The notes: generated from the letters alone by a model not told the origin. Shown: positions 8,657 to 17,665, numbered from the stretch's first letter. The stretch: DNA of 64,000 nucleotides from an uncultured Veillonella sp. (GCA_934202095.1 CAKPXN010000001.1:62001-126000); one strand, 5' to 3'. A program made the numbers and translations.

Positions 8657-9472
8657 TTATTTTTCTCCAAGTTTATTTTTAACTATTGCTTTCAGTTTAT
8701 TTGATCTAATAAATAAATCTATTGTACTAACAGGAATAATACTATTTATACTATCCTTTAATTTATGTGTTCTACAATCAGAGTCATAAATAAAATTAAT
8801 AAAACTCGCTTGAACTACTTTATGTAACTTTTCAGCATTAATTTTATTTACATCCACATCAAGATTAGCACCTTTATACTCAACTTCAGTTCTCAATCCT
8901 TTTTGTAAATGTGCTGGTAATACAACGTCTTTAAACTTAATTCCAAAATCGAATAACTCTCTTATATTCTCGGCTTCAACCTGAATACTTGGTTTACCAA
9001 AAAGCCCAACATATCTAATGTTTTTAAATTCTTTATTGATAGTATATGTTTGATTTTCATCAGCACATAAATAAATTAGTTCAGCCTTCTGAATAACTAA
9101 TTCATCTAATTCTTGTTGATTAAATACTATATTCTCTACATTAGCTAATATATTTTCATCAGATGTTAAACGACGCAATCGATTTAACTTTTCTTCATTT
9201 TTCTGAATCTCATTTACTTCTATATCCAGATTTTCATACTCAATACCAAGAATATTGCATAATGTATTAACATAGGAGGCATCAGTAGTATCAAGTGAAA
9301 TAATCTGAGATACTATATCATTATAATCACGTGCCTCTAACCATATTTTTAATTTTTCATTATGATAATATCTCAATATAGTTTCAACATCAGCATATTG
9401 TTGCAATTCTTCCAAAGTTCTAACTTTTACACCATTAGAAAACTCTAATGGAAATTTTATTTTTTTAGCCAT
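8657..9472 (-). CDS. Conserved uncharacterised protein with LEEL/WL N-terminal motif
   Basis: Residues ~15-60 carry a pattern (V.TLEELQQYADVETIL, then L.IWLEARDYNDIVSQI) that recurs at the N-terminus of many uncharacterised gut-Firmicute proteins. The middle (LRRLTSDENILANVENIVFN, QQELDELV, IYLCADE) and the following Tyr-x-Gly beta-rich stretch also look like a known but functionally undefined family. It has 271 residues, no membrane segment and no catalytic signature. It sits between the zipper protein gene and the small paralogs in one probable operon, with only AAAGG as ribosome site. Role unknown; an adaptor or specificity factor for the AAA+ protein is one guess. Confidence 0.55.
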   Translation of the reverse strand: MAKKIKFPLEFSNGVKVRTLEELQQYADVETILRYYHNEKLKIWLEARDYNDIVSQIISLDTTDASYVNTLCNILGIEYENLDIEVNEIQKNEEKLNRLRRLTSDENILANVENIVFNQQELDELVIQKAELIYLCADENQTYTINKEFKNIRYVGLFGKPSIQVEAENIRELFDFGIKFKDVVLPAHLQKGLRTEVEYKGANLDVDVNKINAEKLHKVVQASFINFIYDSDCRTHKLKDSINSIIPVSTIDLFIRSNKLKAIVKNKLGEK

Positions 9473-9487
9473 CTATCTTATTACCTT

Positions 9488-10957
9488 TTAAAACCAGTTT
9501 AATGGATTTAAAGCCTTCACTACAGATTTAACACCACTACAAATTGCACTGCCAACTGATTTAGCAGTACTTAACGCACCTTTTACAATTCGTTTTGCTC
9601 CATTATATACTGCCTTACCAACGACTGAACCTGCAATAGCACCAACAATACCACCAATAACATTACCAATACCAGGGGCAATAGATCCTAATGTTGCACC
9701 TAATTCAGCACCAGACAAAAAACCAAAATGACTTGCCACACCAATTGTAGTAGCTTCGCCCATGCCATCAACCGCTTCTATAGGTGTAATATCTCCATTC
9801 CCTAATTTATATAATACTTTTGCATTTTCAATAATTATCGCTCCAGCTAATCCTAATGATGCAGCAGAAGTATTCTTAGCTATTGGTAACATACCTTTTC
9901 GTGTTGCAACTACAAGTGCTCCTGTTGTCGCAGCTTTAGCACCCGAATCTGCACCTGTAACAAATGCAGTTTCTATAACTTTATCAGATTTAACATCTTT
10001 ACCATTCAACAAATCTCCTACAACTTGAATGGAAGCTCCCAATGCTGCACCTGTAACACCAGCAAACATAGTTTGCTTTCCAATATTAGTAATTAGTTGT
10101 TTATTTTTGTAATAACTCCAATCTTTCTTTCTTAAAGATTTTCCATCTTGCGCCCTATTTTGTAATGTTTTGGCTTGTCTTTTGCTTAACGCATCAGAAG
10201 AAACCCCATCATCTGTTTTAATTTGATCTGATACTGTCTTCTGTTTACTAAGTTTAGACTTAACAACCTCAGTTTGATTTTTAGGGACTAATATACGTTG
10301 ATTATTATAATTTTTATCATTCACCATGCTAGCCGTTGCATTTGCATCTTTGCCAAATTTCACTTGGTGTCGCTGTATATTCTTTTGCCCCCAAAACTTA
10401 TCATCAACAGCTATATCTACAGAGTTTTTACCATATGTTTGTCCTACTTCTGGTTGCAAAACACGTGCTCTAAAATTAGAATTCTCTAATGATGCATTAG
10501 CATTAAATGTATTTACTAACTCTTGTTCAGCTATAAAACCATCTAAATTAGGATTTTGATTAATAGTCCCGGCTTGTGTAGTTACTACATTAATCATATC
10601 CTCATTACATCTTGCAAGTGTACTGTCAATCTCAGATAAATATTGCGAGAAGCTTTCAGCACTAAAAGCTTCTCCACCTTTTAAAATTGTATTATTAAGC
10701 CATGCACTTCTACTTACATTATCGGATTTAGCCTTTTTATAATCATCTTGCGCTTTTTCATAACGCTCTAACGATTCTATACTGGACTTTGCAAGTTCAT
10801 CAGCCTCTTCTTCACTTATTTCAGGCATTTCTGATTTAAAATAATCCTTTAACCATACTTGGTTAGATGCACCTGATTTATTTACAGAGTTATCATAAGA
10901 GATAGTTGCCTTTTTTAGTAAACCTTCAAATGCTTTCACATTAATAGTATTTGCCAT
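9488..10957 (-). CDS. Protein with PD-(D/E)XK-like motif and glycine-zipper C-terminus
   Basis: The ATG at 10957 (MANTINV) is preferred to 10981 because GGAGG lies six bases upstream. In this 489-residue protein residues ~140-235 contain E144/E146, Asp181 in NSVDIAV, and Gln198-Val-Lys200 in RHQVKFGKDA, a spacing like PD-(D/E)XK nucleases (E...D...QxK), followed by NYNNQRILVPKNQ. Residues ~300-489 are hydrophobic and Gly/Ala-rich with glycine-zipper runs (IGNVIGGIVGAIAGSVVGK), suggesting membrane insertion or oligomerisation. The whole layout belongs to a widespread uncharacterised family as far as I recall. A toxin-like effector is possible. Nuclease assignment is by motif only. Confidence 0.55.
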   Translation of the reverse strand: MANTINVKAFEGLLKKATISYDNSVNKSGASNQVWLKDYFKSEMPEISEEEADELAKSSIESLERYEKAQDDYKKAKSDNVSRSAWLNNTILKGGEAFSAESFSQYLSEIDSTLARCNEDMINVVTTQAGTINQNPNLDGFIAEQELVNTFNANASLENSNFRARVLQPEVGQTYGKNSVDIAVDDKFWGQKNIQRHQVKFGKDANATASMVNDKNYNNQRILVPKNQTEVVKSKLSKQKTVSDQIKTDDGVSSDALSKRQAKTLQNRAQDGKSLRKKDWSYYKNKQLITNIGKQTMFAGVTGAALGASIQVVGDLLNGKDVKSDKVIETAFVTGADSGAKAATTGALVVATRKGMLPIAKNTSAASLGLAGAIIIENAKVLYKLGNGDITPIEAVDGMGEATTIGVASHFGFLSGAELGATLGSIAPGIGNVIGGIVGAIAGSVVGKAVYNGAKRIVKGALSTAKSVGSAICSGVKSVVKALNPLNWF

Positions 10958-10967
10958 GATTCCTCCA

Positions 10968-12455
10968 TTATTTTGAAGCATTCTTAAATTTCTTTTCTTT
11001 ATACATCTTAATCATGTCATCTATGGTTTTGCTCATGATAACCTTTAATGAATGTGTATTATCAATAGATTTAATAATATCGTCAGTAGTAACTGCATTA
11101 CGTTCGGATGTGAAAGCTAATTCTATAGCATCTTTTACAACACCTTCAATATCTGCACCACTATATCCATCTGTTTTACTAACAATTTTATTTAAATCTA
11201 TATTAGGCAAATCTGTTGGACGTCTTTTTTCTAAATGGATTTTAAAGATTTGTTCTCGTTCTTTATTATTTGGAAACTCAACAAAAAATACTTCATCAAG
11301 GCGACCTTTACGTATCAATTCTGCAGGTAACTTATTCACATCATTAGCAGTCATAATAACAAAAACTTGGCTTTTCTTCTCTTGTAGCCAGGTTAAAAAA
11401 GATCCAAGTAATCGATTCGTAATATCTCCTGTAGATGAACCACCACTAACACCGGAGAAAGCTTTTTCAATCTCATCAATCCACAAAACACACGGTGAGA
11501 TATCTTCAGCTATCTTTATTGCTTTACGCATATTTTGTTCAGATTCACCGACGTACTTCCCCATAATGCGCCCCATATCTAGCCGTAACAATGGAGTATT
11601 AAAAAGTTTTGCAGTCGCTTTAGCACTTAATGACTTACCACAACCTGGAATACCTGCAATTAGAACTCCTTTTGGCATATCTACACCAAAAGCTTTAGCT
11701 GCATCAATATCTTTATATATCTTTGCCTTATTTTGAATCCATTCTTTTAGAACTTCTAAACCACCAATATCATTCATCGTTTCATCTAATGCAATCATCT
11801 CAAGAACACCAGACTTCTTAACAATTTGTTTTTTTTGTTCTAGTACTAATTCAAGATCGTTAGATGTAATTTCACCATCATCTGCATAAGATAATGCTAA
11901 AATATTTTCGATTTCATATTTTGATAGGCCTCTAAATGCGTTAACAAGCTTTCCTTTTAATATATTATCAACTGGAATATCTTGCTCATTACAAAACCGT
12001 TCAATACATGAAACTATCTCATTTGGTTTAACTGCATCTTCATCTATAATGGTTACGAATGGTTCCAACTCTACAGGTAACTCAATATTTTCTCCAAGTA
12101 AAACTAATGTACATTCTTCAACTCCGCCTGTAGTAATTAACTGGGCAATGTATTTTAAAAGACCAATAACTTTTGGATTACTAATATGATGTCTAATATC
12201 TTTCAAGATAACAATAGAGGAATTTAAATCTTCACCACCGGTAGATACCAAAAATTGCAACATTGAATCTAATGTTATATCATTAGCATCTGATTCATTT
12301 ACTACCATACCAATTTCTGACCATTGAATAACAGTTCTACTATCATCCAAATTTGTCAATGTATTAACAGCATTAGGCTCATCATATGTGTTATACATTA
12401 AAATAGGAAATCCAGCATCCATATAACGCGCTAATTTACTTTCAGATGTATTCAT
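10968..12455 (-). CDS. Ycf46-like AAA+ ATPase
   Basis: Residues ~225-470 form a classical AAA+ module: Walker A GIPGCGKS (268-275), pore-loop region GKYVGESE, Walker B WIDEIEKAF (325-333), sensor-1 TAND, and arginine fingers in IRKGRLDE (382, 385), then a small helical lid with GYSGADIE. The first ~200 residues look like the degenerate ATPase-like N-domain of the Ycf46/CDC48-related group. It would remodel or unfold a partner protein. The start has GGGGG upstream, and the next gene begins 10 nt after its stop, so the zipper protein is its likely substrate or partner. Confidence 0.85.
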   Translation of the reverse strand: MNTSESKLARYMDAGFPILMYNTYDEPNAVNTLTNLDDSRTVIQWSEIGMVVNESDANDITLDSMLQFLVSTGGEDLNSSIVILKDIRHHISNPKVIGLLKYIAQLITTGGVEECTLVLLGENIELPVELEPFVTIIDEDAVKPNEIVSCIERFCNEQDIPVDNILKGKLVNAFRGLSKYEIENILALSYADDGEITSNDLELVLEQKKQIVKKSGVLEMIALDETMNDIGGLEVLKEWIQNKAKIYKDIDAAKAFGVDMPKGVLIAGIPGCGKSLSAKATAKLFNTPLLRLDMGRIMGKYVGESEQNMRKAIKIAEDISPCVLWIDEIEKAFSGVSGGSSTGDITNRLLGSFLTWLQEKKSQVFVIMTANDVNKLPAELIRKGRLDEVFFVEFPNNKEREQIFKIHLEKRRPTDLPNIDLNKIVSKTDGYSGADIEGVVKDAIELAFTSERNAVTTDDIIKSIDNTHSLKVIMSKTIDDMIKMYKEKKFKNASK

Positions 12456-12525
12456 TTTCTAATTCCCCCCAGAATATGTGAATATCCCCATTTACACCCA
12501 GTTCTTCATTTTTATTTCATGAAAT

Positions 12526-12531
12526 ATCATA
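12526..12531 (-). promoter_or_regulatory. Candidate extended -10 of the AAA+ operon
   Basis: On the minus strand the sequence reads TGATATGAT, an extended -10 (TGnTATGAT), ~70 nt upstream of the AAA+ start. The -35 region is unremarkable and overlaps the inverted repeat at 12554-12592. Confidence 0.35.
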
Positions 12532-12553
12532 TCACAAATAATTTAAATTGAAT

Positions 12554-12592
12554 ACTAATATATGAGGTGTAAATCTCACATAGTATATTAGT
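12554..12592. repeat. Inverted repeat upstream of the AAA+ operon
   Basis: Nine-base perfect outer arms ACTAATATA/TATATTAGT and inner TGAG/CTCA arms surround an 8-nt loop, with a 5-nt bulge. It lies just upstream of the candidate -10 at 12526-12531, so it could be an operator or a second terminator-like structure for the gene ending at 12681. Confidence 0.45.
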
Positions 12593-12642
12593 TTAAAATA
12601 TGTAATTACTAATAAAAATCAATTTTTCAAATATAGAAAGAT

Positions 12643-12669
12643 ACAGCAATATATTAAATATATTGCTGT
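12643..12669 (-). terminator. Hairpin after the 273-residue hypothetical gene
   Basis: Perfect 11-bp arms ACAGCAATATA/TATATTGCTGT with a 5-nt loop lie 11 nt past the stop at 12681. The T tract (ATCTTTCT) is mediocre. Confidence 0.55.
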
Positions 12670-12680
12670 AAATCCTATTA

Positions 12681-13502
12681 TCATACTATTAAAGAATGAT
12701 AATATTTAACATACTCTATTTTAAGCTGATTAACTCTTTGACTTGTTATCTCTCTGTTAATTGTATTCGCATAATACATCACATCACATTCATAAGGACT
12801 ACCAGGTAATATAGCTAATAGTTCTTCTACAGGATTTAAATCATCCAAATATAAATATTCCCATTCGTCTTCTAGATCCGTATAATACTCAAATGAATGT
12901 GCATTACTATATTCAACCTTTTCACTTAGGTTTCTATCTAATAAGGTAAATACATTTATATAGATTTGTTTTAGTTCATCAGTAAATGTTCCTTTCATAT
13001 AGAAATCATTAGTCAAGAAGGCTTTCATCACAAGTAGTTCTTCGTTCCATTGTAAAAGTGGTACAATTTCTACATCAAAGATATTAATAATTCTTTGGTC
13101 ATGGTCTTCTAAAGCTTCTTCTAGATTACGTTTTACCATTTCTTCAGCTTCATCTCTTGAACCACTTTCAGAGGGAATAAAAATTTTCATTAATGCACCA
13201 CATTCGGATGCTTCTCGAATTGATTCGATAGAACGTAAACGTAGTTCTTCATTAATTACAGCAATGAAAATATCTACAGTCCCCCATAGGTCTATTACCC
13301 AATCCTTAAAATGTTCTTTGTCAGCAAAGGCTTCCTTTAGTTCATCTCTATACTTCTTTAATCCTTTTACAGCCCATTCTGCATGTAATCGATCATAGCG
13401 ATCACCAAAATCCTCATCTTCTCTTGGAACATCAAATTCTGCTTTTTCAATTTCTGCTTTAATCTCTTCTACTGTGATGATTTTTTCTTTTAAAGTTTTC
13501 AT
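12681..13502 (-). CDS. Hypothetical acidic helical protein
   Basis: I do not recognise this 273-residue protein. It is soluble and very rich in Glu/Asp with long predicted helices (EEIKAEIEKAEF, KGLKKYRDELKEAF), and the C-terminal part has a tyrosine-rich acidic stretch (FEYYTDLEDEWEYLYLDDL). No catalytic motif or membrane segment is visible. It has its own terminator-like hairpin, so it appears monocistronic, between the AAA+ cassette and dut. Composition resembles immunity-type proteins, but that is weak evidence. Confidence 0.6.
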   Translation of the reverse strand: MKTLKEKIITVEEIKAEIEKAEFDVPREDEDFGDRYDRLHAEWAVKGLKKYRDELKEAFADKEHFKDWVIDLWGTVDIFIAVINEELRLRSIESIREASECGALMKIFIPSESGSRDEAEEMVKRNLEEALEDHDQRIINIFDVEIVPLLQWNEELLVMKAFLTNDFYMKGTFTDELKQIYINVFTLLDRNLSEKVEYSNAHSFEYYTDLEDEWEYLYLDDLNPVEELLAILPGSPYECDVMYYANTINREITSQRVNQLKIEYVKYYHSLIV

Positions 13503-13590
13503 AGCTAATCACCTCATAACACAACAAACAAAATAACTATAGTTCTGGATTACCTTTAGTATATCTAACCCTATACGTAATTTTTTACAC

Positions 13591-13624
13591 ACAAAAAAGC
13601 CGCCCAACCTAAGTTGAGCGGCTT
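13591..13624 (-). terminator. Intrinsic terminator of dut/pnp
   Basis: Arms AAGCCGCcCAA/TTGaGCGGCTT (one mismatch) with a 6-nt loop are followed on the minus strand by TTTTTTG. It lies 30 nt past the dut stop. Confidence 0.85.
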
Positions 13625-13653
13625 TCACCATTCTATTTAGAATTGTATGTAGT

Positions 13654-14103
13654 TTACATAGTCCCAGTACTACCAATACCACCTGTACGTACGCCTGTTG
13701 CGTCGTCGTCATTAGTGATAAGGTATTTAGAGAAAATGCCTTGTGCAACGCGTTCGCCTTTTTCAAGTGTAACAGGTTCGTTGCCAAAGTTATAGAGGGC
13801 GATCATGATATGACCTTCGTTGTCCTCATTGTTGTAGTAATCGCTATCGATGATACCTGTGCTGTTCACAAGTGCTAGATGGCGTTTAATGGCCATGCTA
13901 GAACGAATGTGGATAGCAAGGTATTCATCGTATGCCATGAAGGCCTTAAGGCCTGTTGGCACGAGAACTACTTGGTTAGGTTCTAATGTAACAGCTTCAG
14001 CGCATTCAATATCATAGCCTGCGCTTTCTGTGGTTTTACGTGTTGGTAAATTGATATTTTGTTCTTCAAAAGCAGAAACTACTTCAAAGCCACGAATATC
14101 CAT
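13654..14103 (-). CDS. dut: dUTP diphosphatase (dUTPase)
   Basis: It hydrolyses dUTP to dUMP and PPi, keeping uracil out of DNA and feeding dTMP synthesis. The five trimeric-dUTPase motifs are visible: SAGYDI, RSSMAIK, NSTGIIDSDYYNNEDNEG, NFGNEPVTLEKGERVAQG and the C-terminal TGGIGSTG. Motif 3 is the longer NNxDNEG version seen in some Gram-positive and phage enzymes. Its 149 residues are a normal length. It lies 10 nt downstream of pnp and shares the terminator at 13591-13624. Confidence 0.95.
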   Translation of the reverse strand: MDIRGFEVVSAFEEQNINLPTRKTTESAGYDIECAEAVTLEPNQVVLVPTGLKAFMAYDEYLAIHIRSSMAIKRHLALVNSTGIIDSDYYNNEDNEGHIMIALYNFGNEPVTLEKGERVAQGIFSKYLITNDDDATGVRTGGIGSTGTM

Positions 14104-14113
14104 GTAACACCTC

Positions 14114-16183
14114 TTATTTTAAACAATCTTTACGGGACAAGTTGATACGGCCTTGTTTATCGATTTCGATAACTTTTACCATAATCTCATCGCCTACATT
14201 TACTACATCTTCTACATTTTCAACGCGTTCTTTTGCAAGTTTGGAAATGTGTACAAGACCTTCTTTACCTGGTAATACCTCTACGAAAGCACCAAATGCC
14301 ATCAAACGAGTTACTTTACCAAGGTATACTTCACCTACTTCAACCTCTTTAGTAAGGTTTTCGATGATTTGTTGAGCTTTAGCAGCACCTTCTTGGTCTA
14401 CAGAAGCAATGAATACTGTGCCATCATCTTCGATGTCAATTTTTGCACCTGTTTCATCGATGATACCACGAATTACTTTACCGCCAGAACCGATTACATC
14501 GCGAATCTTATCTGGATCAATTTTCATGGTAATGATACGTGGAGCGTATTGAGACATTTGTTGACGTGGTTCAGAAATTGTATCAAGCATGATGCCCATA
14601 ATATGCATACGGCCTTTATGAGCTTGTTCTAATGCTTCATGAAGGATTTCACGGGACAAGCCAGAAATCTTGATATCCATTTGAATAGCAGTTACGCCCT
14701 TAGCTGTACCAGCAACCTTGAAGTCCATATCGCCAAGAGCATCTTCCATACCTTGAATATCTGTTAAGATTGTGTAGTGTTCACCTTGTGTTACAAGACC
14801 CATTGCAATACCAGCTACAGGAGCTTTAATAGGTACACCAGCATCCATCAAAGATAATGTAGAACCACATACAGATGCCATGGAGCTAGAACCATTAGAT
14901 TCCAATACTTCGGATACAAGACGCAATGCATATGGGAATTCTTCTTCGCTAGGAATTACAGGTACCAATGCACGTTCAGCCAACGCACCATGACCAATTT
15001 CACGACGGCCAGGACCGCGGGAGGAACGAGTTTCACCTACGGAGAAGGATGGGAAATTATAGTGGTGAATATAACGTTTTTCTGTTTCTAAACCAATGCC
15101 ATCAATTGTTTGAGTTTCAGACAATGGTGCTACAGTAGCAACGTTCAATACTTGAGTTTGACCACGTGTAAATAAGCCAGAACCATGTGTACGAGGTAAT
15201 ACACCTGTACGGCAAGAGATAGGACGTACTTCATCAAGTTTACGACCGTCTGGACGAATTTTTTCAACAGTAATCATATGACGCACGATTTCTTTTGTCA
15301 TTGCATCAAATGCTTTATTTACATCAGCTAAGTTATCTGGGTAGATTTCTTCAAAGTGAGCTAATACATCTGCACGTACTTCACTTTCTTGAGCATCACG
15401 TTGTTGTTTATCTGCACAACGAACTGCTGCATCAAGTTTATCATGACCATAGGCACGAACTGCATCAGCGATTTCAGCAGGCACGTCTTTACTTTCAAAT
15501 ACGCGTTTTTCCTTGCCTACTTTAGCTTTCATGTCTTCTTGGAAAGCTACGATTTTTTTGATTTCTTCATGAGCTGCCATGATAACTTCAAGAATAGTTT
15601 CTTCTGGAACCTCTTGAGCACCACCTTCAACCATGAGGATAGCATCTTTTGTACCAGCTACAACGATATTAAGGTCTGTTGCTTCCAATTGTTCTTTTGT
15701 TGGATTAACAACAAATTCACCATTGATACGGCCCATGCGAACGCCTGCAATAGGACCATTCCAAGGAATATCAGAAATAGACAATGCTGCAGATGCACCA
15801 ATCATACCACAGATTGCAGGATCACAATCTTGATCAACGGACATAACTGTTGCTACTACGTGTACTTCATTACGTACACCTTTATCGAATAATGGACGAA
15901 TAGGACGGTCAATCAAACGGCTATTCAAAATCGCAGATTCAGGTGGACGTGCTTCACGTTTAATAAAGCCACCTGGTAAACGACCAACAGCGTACATTTT
16001 TTCTTCATAGTCTACTGTAAGTGGGAAGAAATCGATATCCTTCGCCTCTTTAGAACCTGTAGCGGTAACGAGTACACGAGTATCGCCATAACCAACCATT
16101 ACGGCACCGCCAGCTTGTTTTGCAAGTTCCCCAGTCTCGATCGTAAGCGTACGACCAGCTAGGTCCATTTGGAATTGTTCCAT
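14114..16183 (-). CDS. pnp: Polyribonucleotide nucleotidyltransferase (PNPase)
   Basis: This is the 3'-5' phosphorolytic exoribonuclease of RNA decay. The 689 residues show two RNase PH-like domains (first ~1-215; second from ~310 with [13 protein letters not shown]), the catalytic-region FTRGQTQVL and [10 protein letters not shown], a KH domain ([15 protein letters not shown], ~555-610) and an S1 domain ([20 protein letters not shown]). Full family length. A good AGGAGG site precedes the ATG. It follows rpsO, the usual bacterial order, but two hairpins and a possible promoter separate them. Confidence 0.98.
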   Translation of the reverse strand: MEQFQMDLAGRTLTIETGELAKQAGGAVMVGYGDTRVLVTATGSKEAKDIDFFPLTVDYEEKMYAVGRLPGGFIKREARPPESAILNSRLIDRPIRPLFDKGVRNEVHVVATVMSVDQDCDPAICGMIGASAALSISDIPWNGPIAGVRMGRINGEFVVNPTKEQLEATDLNIVVAGTKDAILMVEGGAQEVPEETILEVIMAAHEEIKKIVAFQEDMKAKVGKEKRVFESKDVPAEIADAVRAYGHDKLDAAVRCADKQQRDAQESEVRADVLAHFEEIYPDNLADVNKAFDAMTKEIVRHMITVEKIRPDGRKLDEVRPISCRTGVLPRTHGSGLFTRGQTQVLNVATVAPLSETQTIDGIGLETEKRYIHHYNFPSFSVGETRSSRGPGRREIGHGALAERALVPVIPSEEEFPYALRLVSEVLESNGSSSMASVCGSTLSLMDAGVPIKAPVAGIAMGLVTQGEHYTILTDIQGMEDALGDMDFKVAGTAKGVTAIQMDIKISGLSREILHEALEQAHKGRMHIMGIMLDTISEPRQQMSQYAPRIITMKIDPDKIRDVIGSGGKVIRGIIDETGAKIDIEDDGTVFIASVDQEGAAKAQQIIENLTKEVEVGEVYLGKVTRLMAFGAFVEVLPGKEGLVHISKLAKERVENVEDVVNVGDEIMVKVIEIDKQGRINLSRKDCLK

Positions 16184-16256
16184 TCCTATTCCTCCTAAAA
16201 ATCTTCTTATATGTATACCTTCTTATTATATATCATCAAGAAAAAATAAGCTAATT

Positions 16257-16265
16257 ATTATAGCA
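16257..16265 (-). promoter_or_regulatory. Possible extended -10 promoter of pnp
   Basis: On the minus strand TGCTATAAT forms an extended -10. It sits within a perfect 7-bp inverted repeat (GCTAATT/AATTAGC, 16250-16271) directly after the terminator at 16281-16304. No good -35 is seen. Confidence 0.4.
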
Positions 16266-16276
16266 ATTAGCACAAT

Positions 16277-16310
16277 AAAAAGGACAGAGTTGCCGCTCTG
16301 TCCTTTTTTT
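16277..16310. terminator. Strong bidirectional intrinsic terminator between rpsO and pnp
   Basis: Perfect 9-bp GC-rich arms AGGACAGAG/CTCTGTCCT with a 6-nt loop, flanked by A- and T-tracts so it works in either direction. It would attenuate rpsO readthrough into pnp. Confidence 0.85.
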
Positions 16311-16387
16311 CGTGTTGCCACAATTGAATATCGGCATTCGTTTCCCTTTGCCTATCGTCATTATAACATAGAGAACTAAAATAAAAA

Positions 16388-16407
16388 AGCCGTCCTATAG
16401 GACGGCT
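16388..16407 (-). terminator. Intrinsic terminator immediately after rpsO
   Basis: Perfect arms AGCCGTCC/GGACGGCT with a TATA loop, followed on the minus strand by TTTTTTAT. The structure starts 8 nt past the rpsO stop. Confidence 0.85.
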
Positions 16408-16414
16408 AGTTTTA

Positions 16415-16681
16415 TTATTTACGAAGACCAAGACGTTCGATAAGGGAACGGTAACGTTCGATATCTTTACGACGAAGGTAGTCAAGCATGTTACGGCGTT
16501 GACCAACCAATTTCAACAAACCACGACGGGAATGATGGTCTTTTTTGTGTTCTTTCAAGTGATCTGTTAAGTATTGGATGCGGCTTGTCAAAATCGCAAC
16601 TTGTACTTCTGGAGAACCAGTGTCACCTTCATGAGTAGCGTATTCTTTAATTACTGCTAATTTAGCTTCTGTAGTTAACAT
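16415..16681 (-). CDS. rpsO: 30S ribosomal protein S15
   Basis: The 88-residue protein matches S15 along its whole length: [19 protein letters not shown], the conserved [18 protein letters not shown] 16S rRNA-binding segment, and [20 protein letters not shown]. It binds the 16S central domain early in assembly. AGGAGGT precedes the start. It has its own promoter and is followed by two terminators before pnp. Confidence 0.99.
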   Translation of the reverse strand: MLTTEAKLAVIKEYATHEGDTGSPEVQVAILTSRIQYLTDHLKEHKKDHHSRRGLLKLVGQRRNMLDYLRRKDIERYRSLIERLGLRK

Positions 16682-16777
16682 TAATGTTACCTCCTAAAAA
16701 ATAAATAATCCCGATAAGCTTAAGTAACCGTTGGAGATTCGAATACTTCGCTTACGATATGTCTTATGACTTAGTTA
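16682..16777 (-). promoter_or_regulatory. rpsO 5' leader, possible S15-responsive structure
   Basis: About 90 nt separate the predicted start of transcription from the rpsO ATG. The leader contains TAAGC...GCTTA pairing bracketing an AT-rich loop, ending just before the ribosome site. S15 autoregulation through leader structures is known in several bacteria; the presence here is only suggested. Confidence 0.3.
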
Positions 16778-16806
16778 AGTATACAGTATAATCCCCGTAG
16801 TGTAAA
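16778..16806 (-). promoter_or_regulatory. Sigma70-type promoter of rpsO
   Basis: On the minus strand TTTACA, a 17-bp spacer and TATACT are spaced ideally, ~95 nt upstream of the rpsO start. Confidence 0.75.
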
Positions 16807-16816
16807 GGTTTTCATG

Positions 16817-16847
16817 AAAAAAGAGAGGATATTATCCCCTCTTTTTT
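16817..16847 (-). terminator. Intrinsic terminator of the ABC importer operon
   Basis: Arms AAAAAAGAGaGG/CCcCTCTTTTTT around a 7-nt loop with a T-tract, 21 nt past the ATPase stop. Confidence 0.8.
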
Positions 16848-16867
16848 AGACCATATGATTTGGGCAC

Positions 16868-17665
16868 TTATTTTGAACCAAGCATCATACGGTCGCTTAA
16901 TGCACCTTCACCAGCTACTTCAAATTTTTGTAACAAATCAGCAACTGTTAATTTTTTCTTTTCTTCCCCTTTTACATCATAGATGATACGACCAGCGTCC
17001 ATCATGATAAGGCGATTACCAAAGCGCAATGCATCGCGCATGTTATGAGTAATCATAAGGGTTGTTAAGTTATGTTCTGCAACGAGCTTATCTGTCAATT
17101 GCAATACATTTTCAGCCGTCTTAGGATCAAGTGCTGCTGTATGTTCGTCCAAGAGTAATAGTTCAGGACGAAGCATAGTAGCCATAAGCAATGTAATGGA
17201 TTGGCGTTGACCACCAGATAATAAACCCATACGTGCAGATAAACGATCTTCAAGGCCTAGACCTAATAGTGCAAGGCGTTCTTTAAAGAATGCTTGTTCA
17301 CTATCTTTGAAAGCCCATTTAAGGCCTAAGTTTTTGCCACGGCGCATCGCAAGAATCAAGTTTTCTTCGATTTGCATATTGCCTGCTGTACCAACCATAG
17401 GGTCTTGGAATACACGACCAATGTATTTAGCACGTTTGTATTCTGGCATTTTTGTTACATCAATATTATTGATGGTAATACTGCCTTCATCGACAGGGAA
17501 CACACCAGCGATGGAGTTTAGCAATGTACTTTTACCAGCACCATTACCACCGATTACGGTACAGAAATCGCCTTCTTCTAAGCGAAGGTCGATGCCTTGT
17601 AGTGCAGTTTTTTCATTAATTGTGCCCTTAAAGAAGGTCTTTACCATATTTTTTACTTCTAACAT
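16868..17665 (-). CDS. ABC importer ATPase (COG1101-type)
   Basis: This is the nucleotide-binding subunit of the importer encoded by the preceding genes. It shows Walker A GGNGAGKST, signature LSGGQRQ, Walker B LLLDEHTAALDP with the DEHTAAL form typical of this subfamily, and a switch His in MITHNM. Its 265 residues are full length. It lies 10 nt after the permease gene and is last in a four-gene operon with two substrate-binding lipoproteins. Related systems import aromatic amino acids (TrpXYZ-like), but the substrate is not readable from the sequence. Confidence 0.9.
   Translation of the reverse strand: MLEVKNMVKTFFKGTINEKTALQGIDLRLEEGDFCTVIGGNGAGKSTLLNSIAGVFPVDEGSITINNIDVTKMPEYKRAKYIGRVFQDPMVGTAGNMQIEENLILAMRRGKNLGLKWAFKDSEQAFFKERLALLGLGLEDRLSARMGLLSGGQRQSITLLMATMLRPELLLLDEHTAALDPKTAENVLQLTDKLVAEHNLTTLMITHNMRDALRFGNRLIMMDAGRIIYDVKGEEKKKLTVADLLQKFEVAGEGALSDRMMLGSK

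Noticed and set aside
11014-11736. 240-residue plus-strand ORF opposite the AAA+ gene
   Set aside because: Antisense shadow of conserved AAA+ motifs, with no ribosome site or family resemblance.
13509-13787. 92-residue minus-strand ORF overlapping the dut 3' end
   Set aside because: It lies in another frame of dut and runs through the dut terminator; dut has all five family motifs.
16267-16506. 79-residue minus-strand ORF overlapping rpsO
   Set aside because: It spans two terminators and reads rpsO out of frame.
16682-16867. tRNA or other stable RNA gene between rpsO and the ABC operon
   Set aside because: No cloverleaf or CCA end; the spacer is explained by the rpsO promoter, leader and a terminator.
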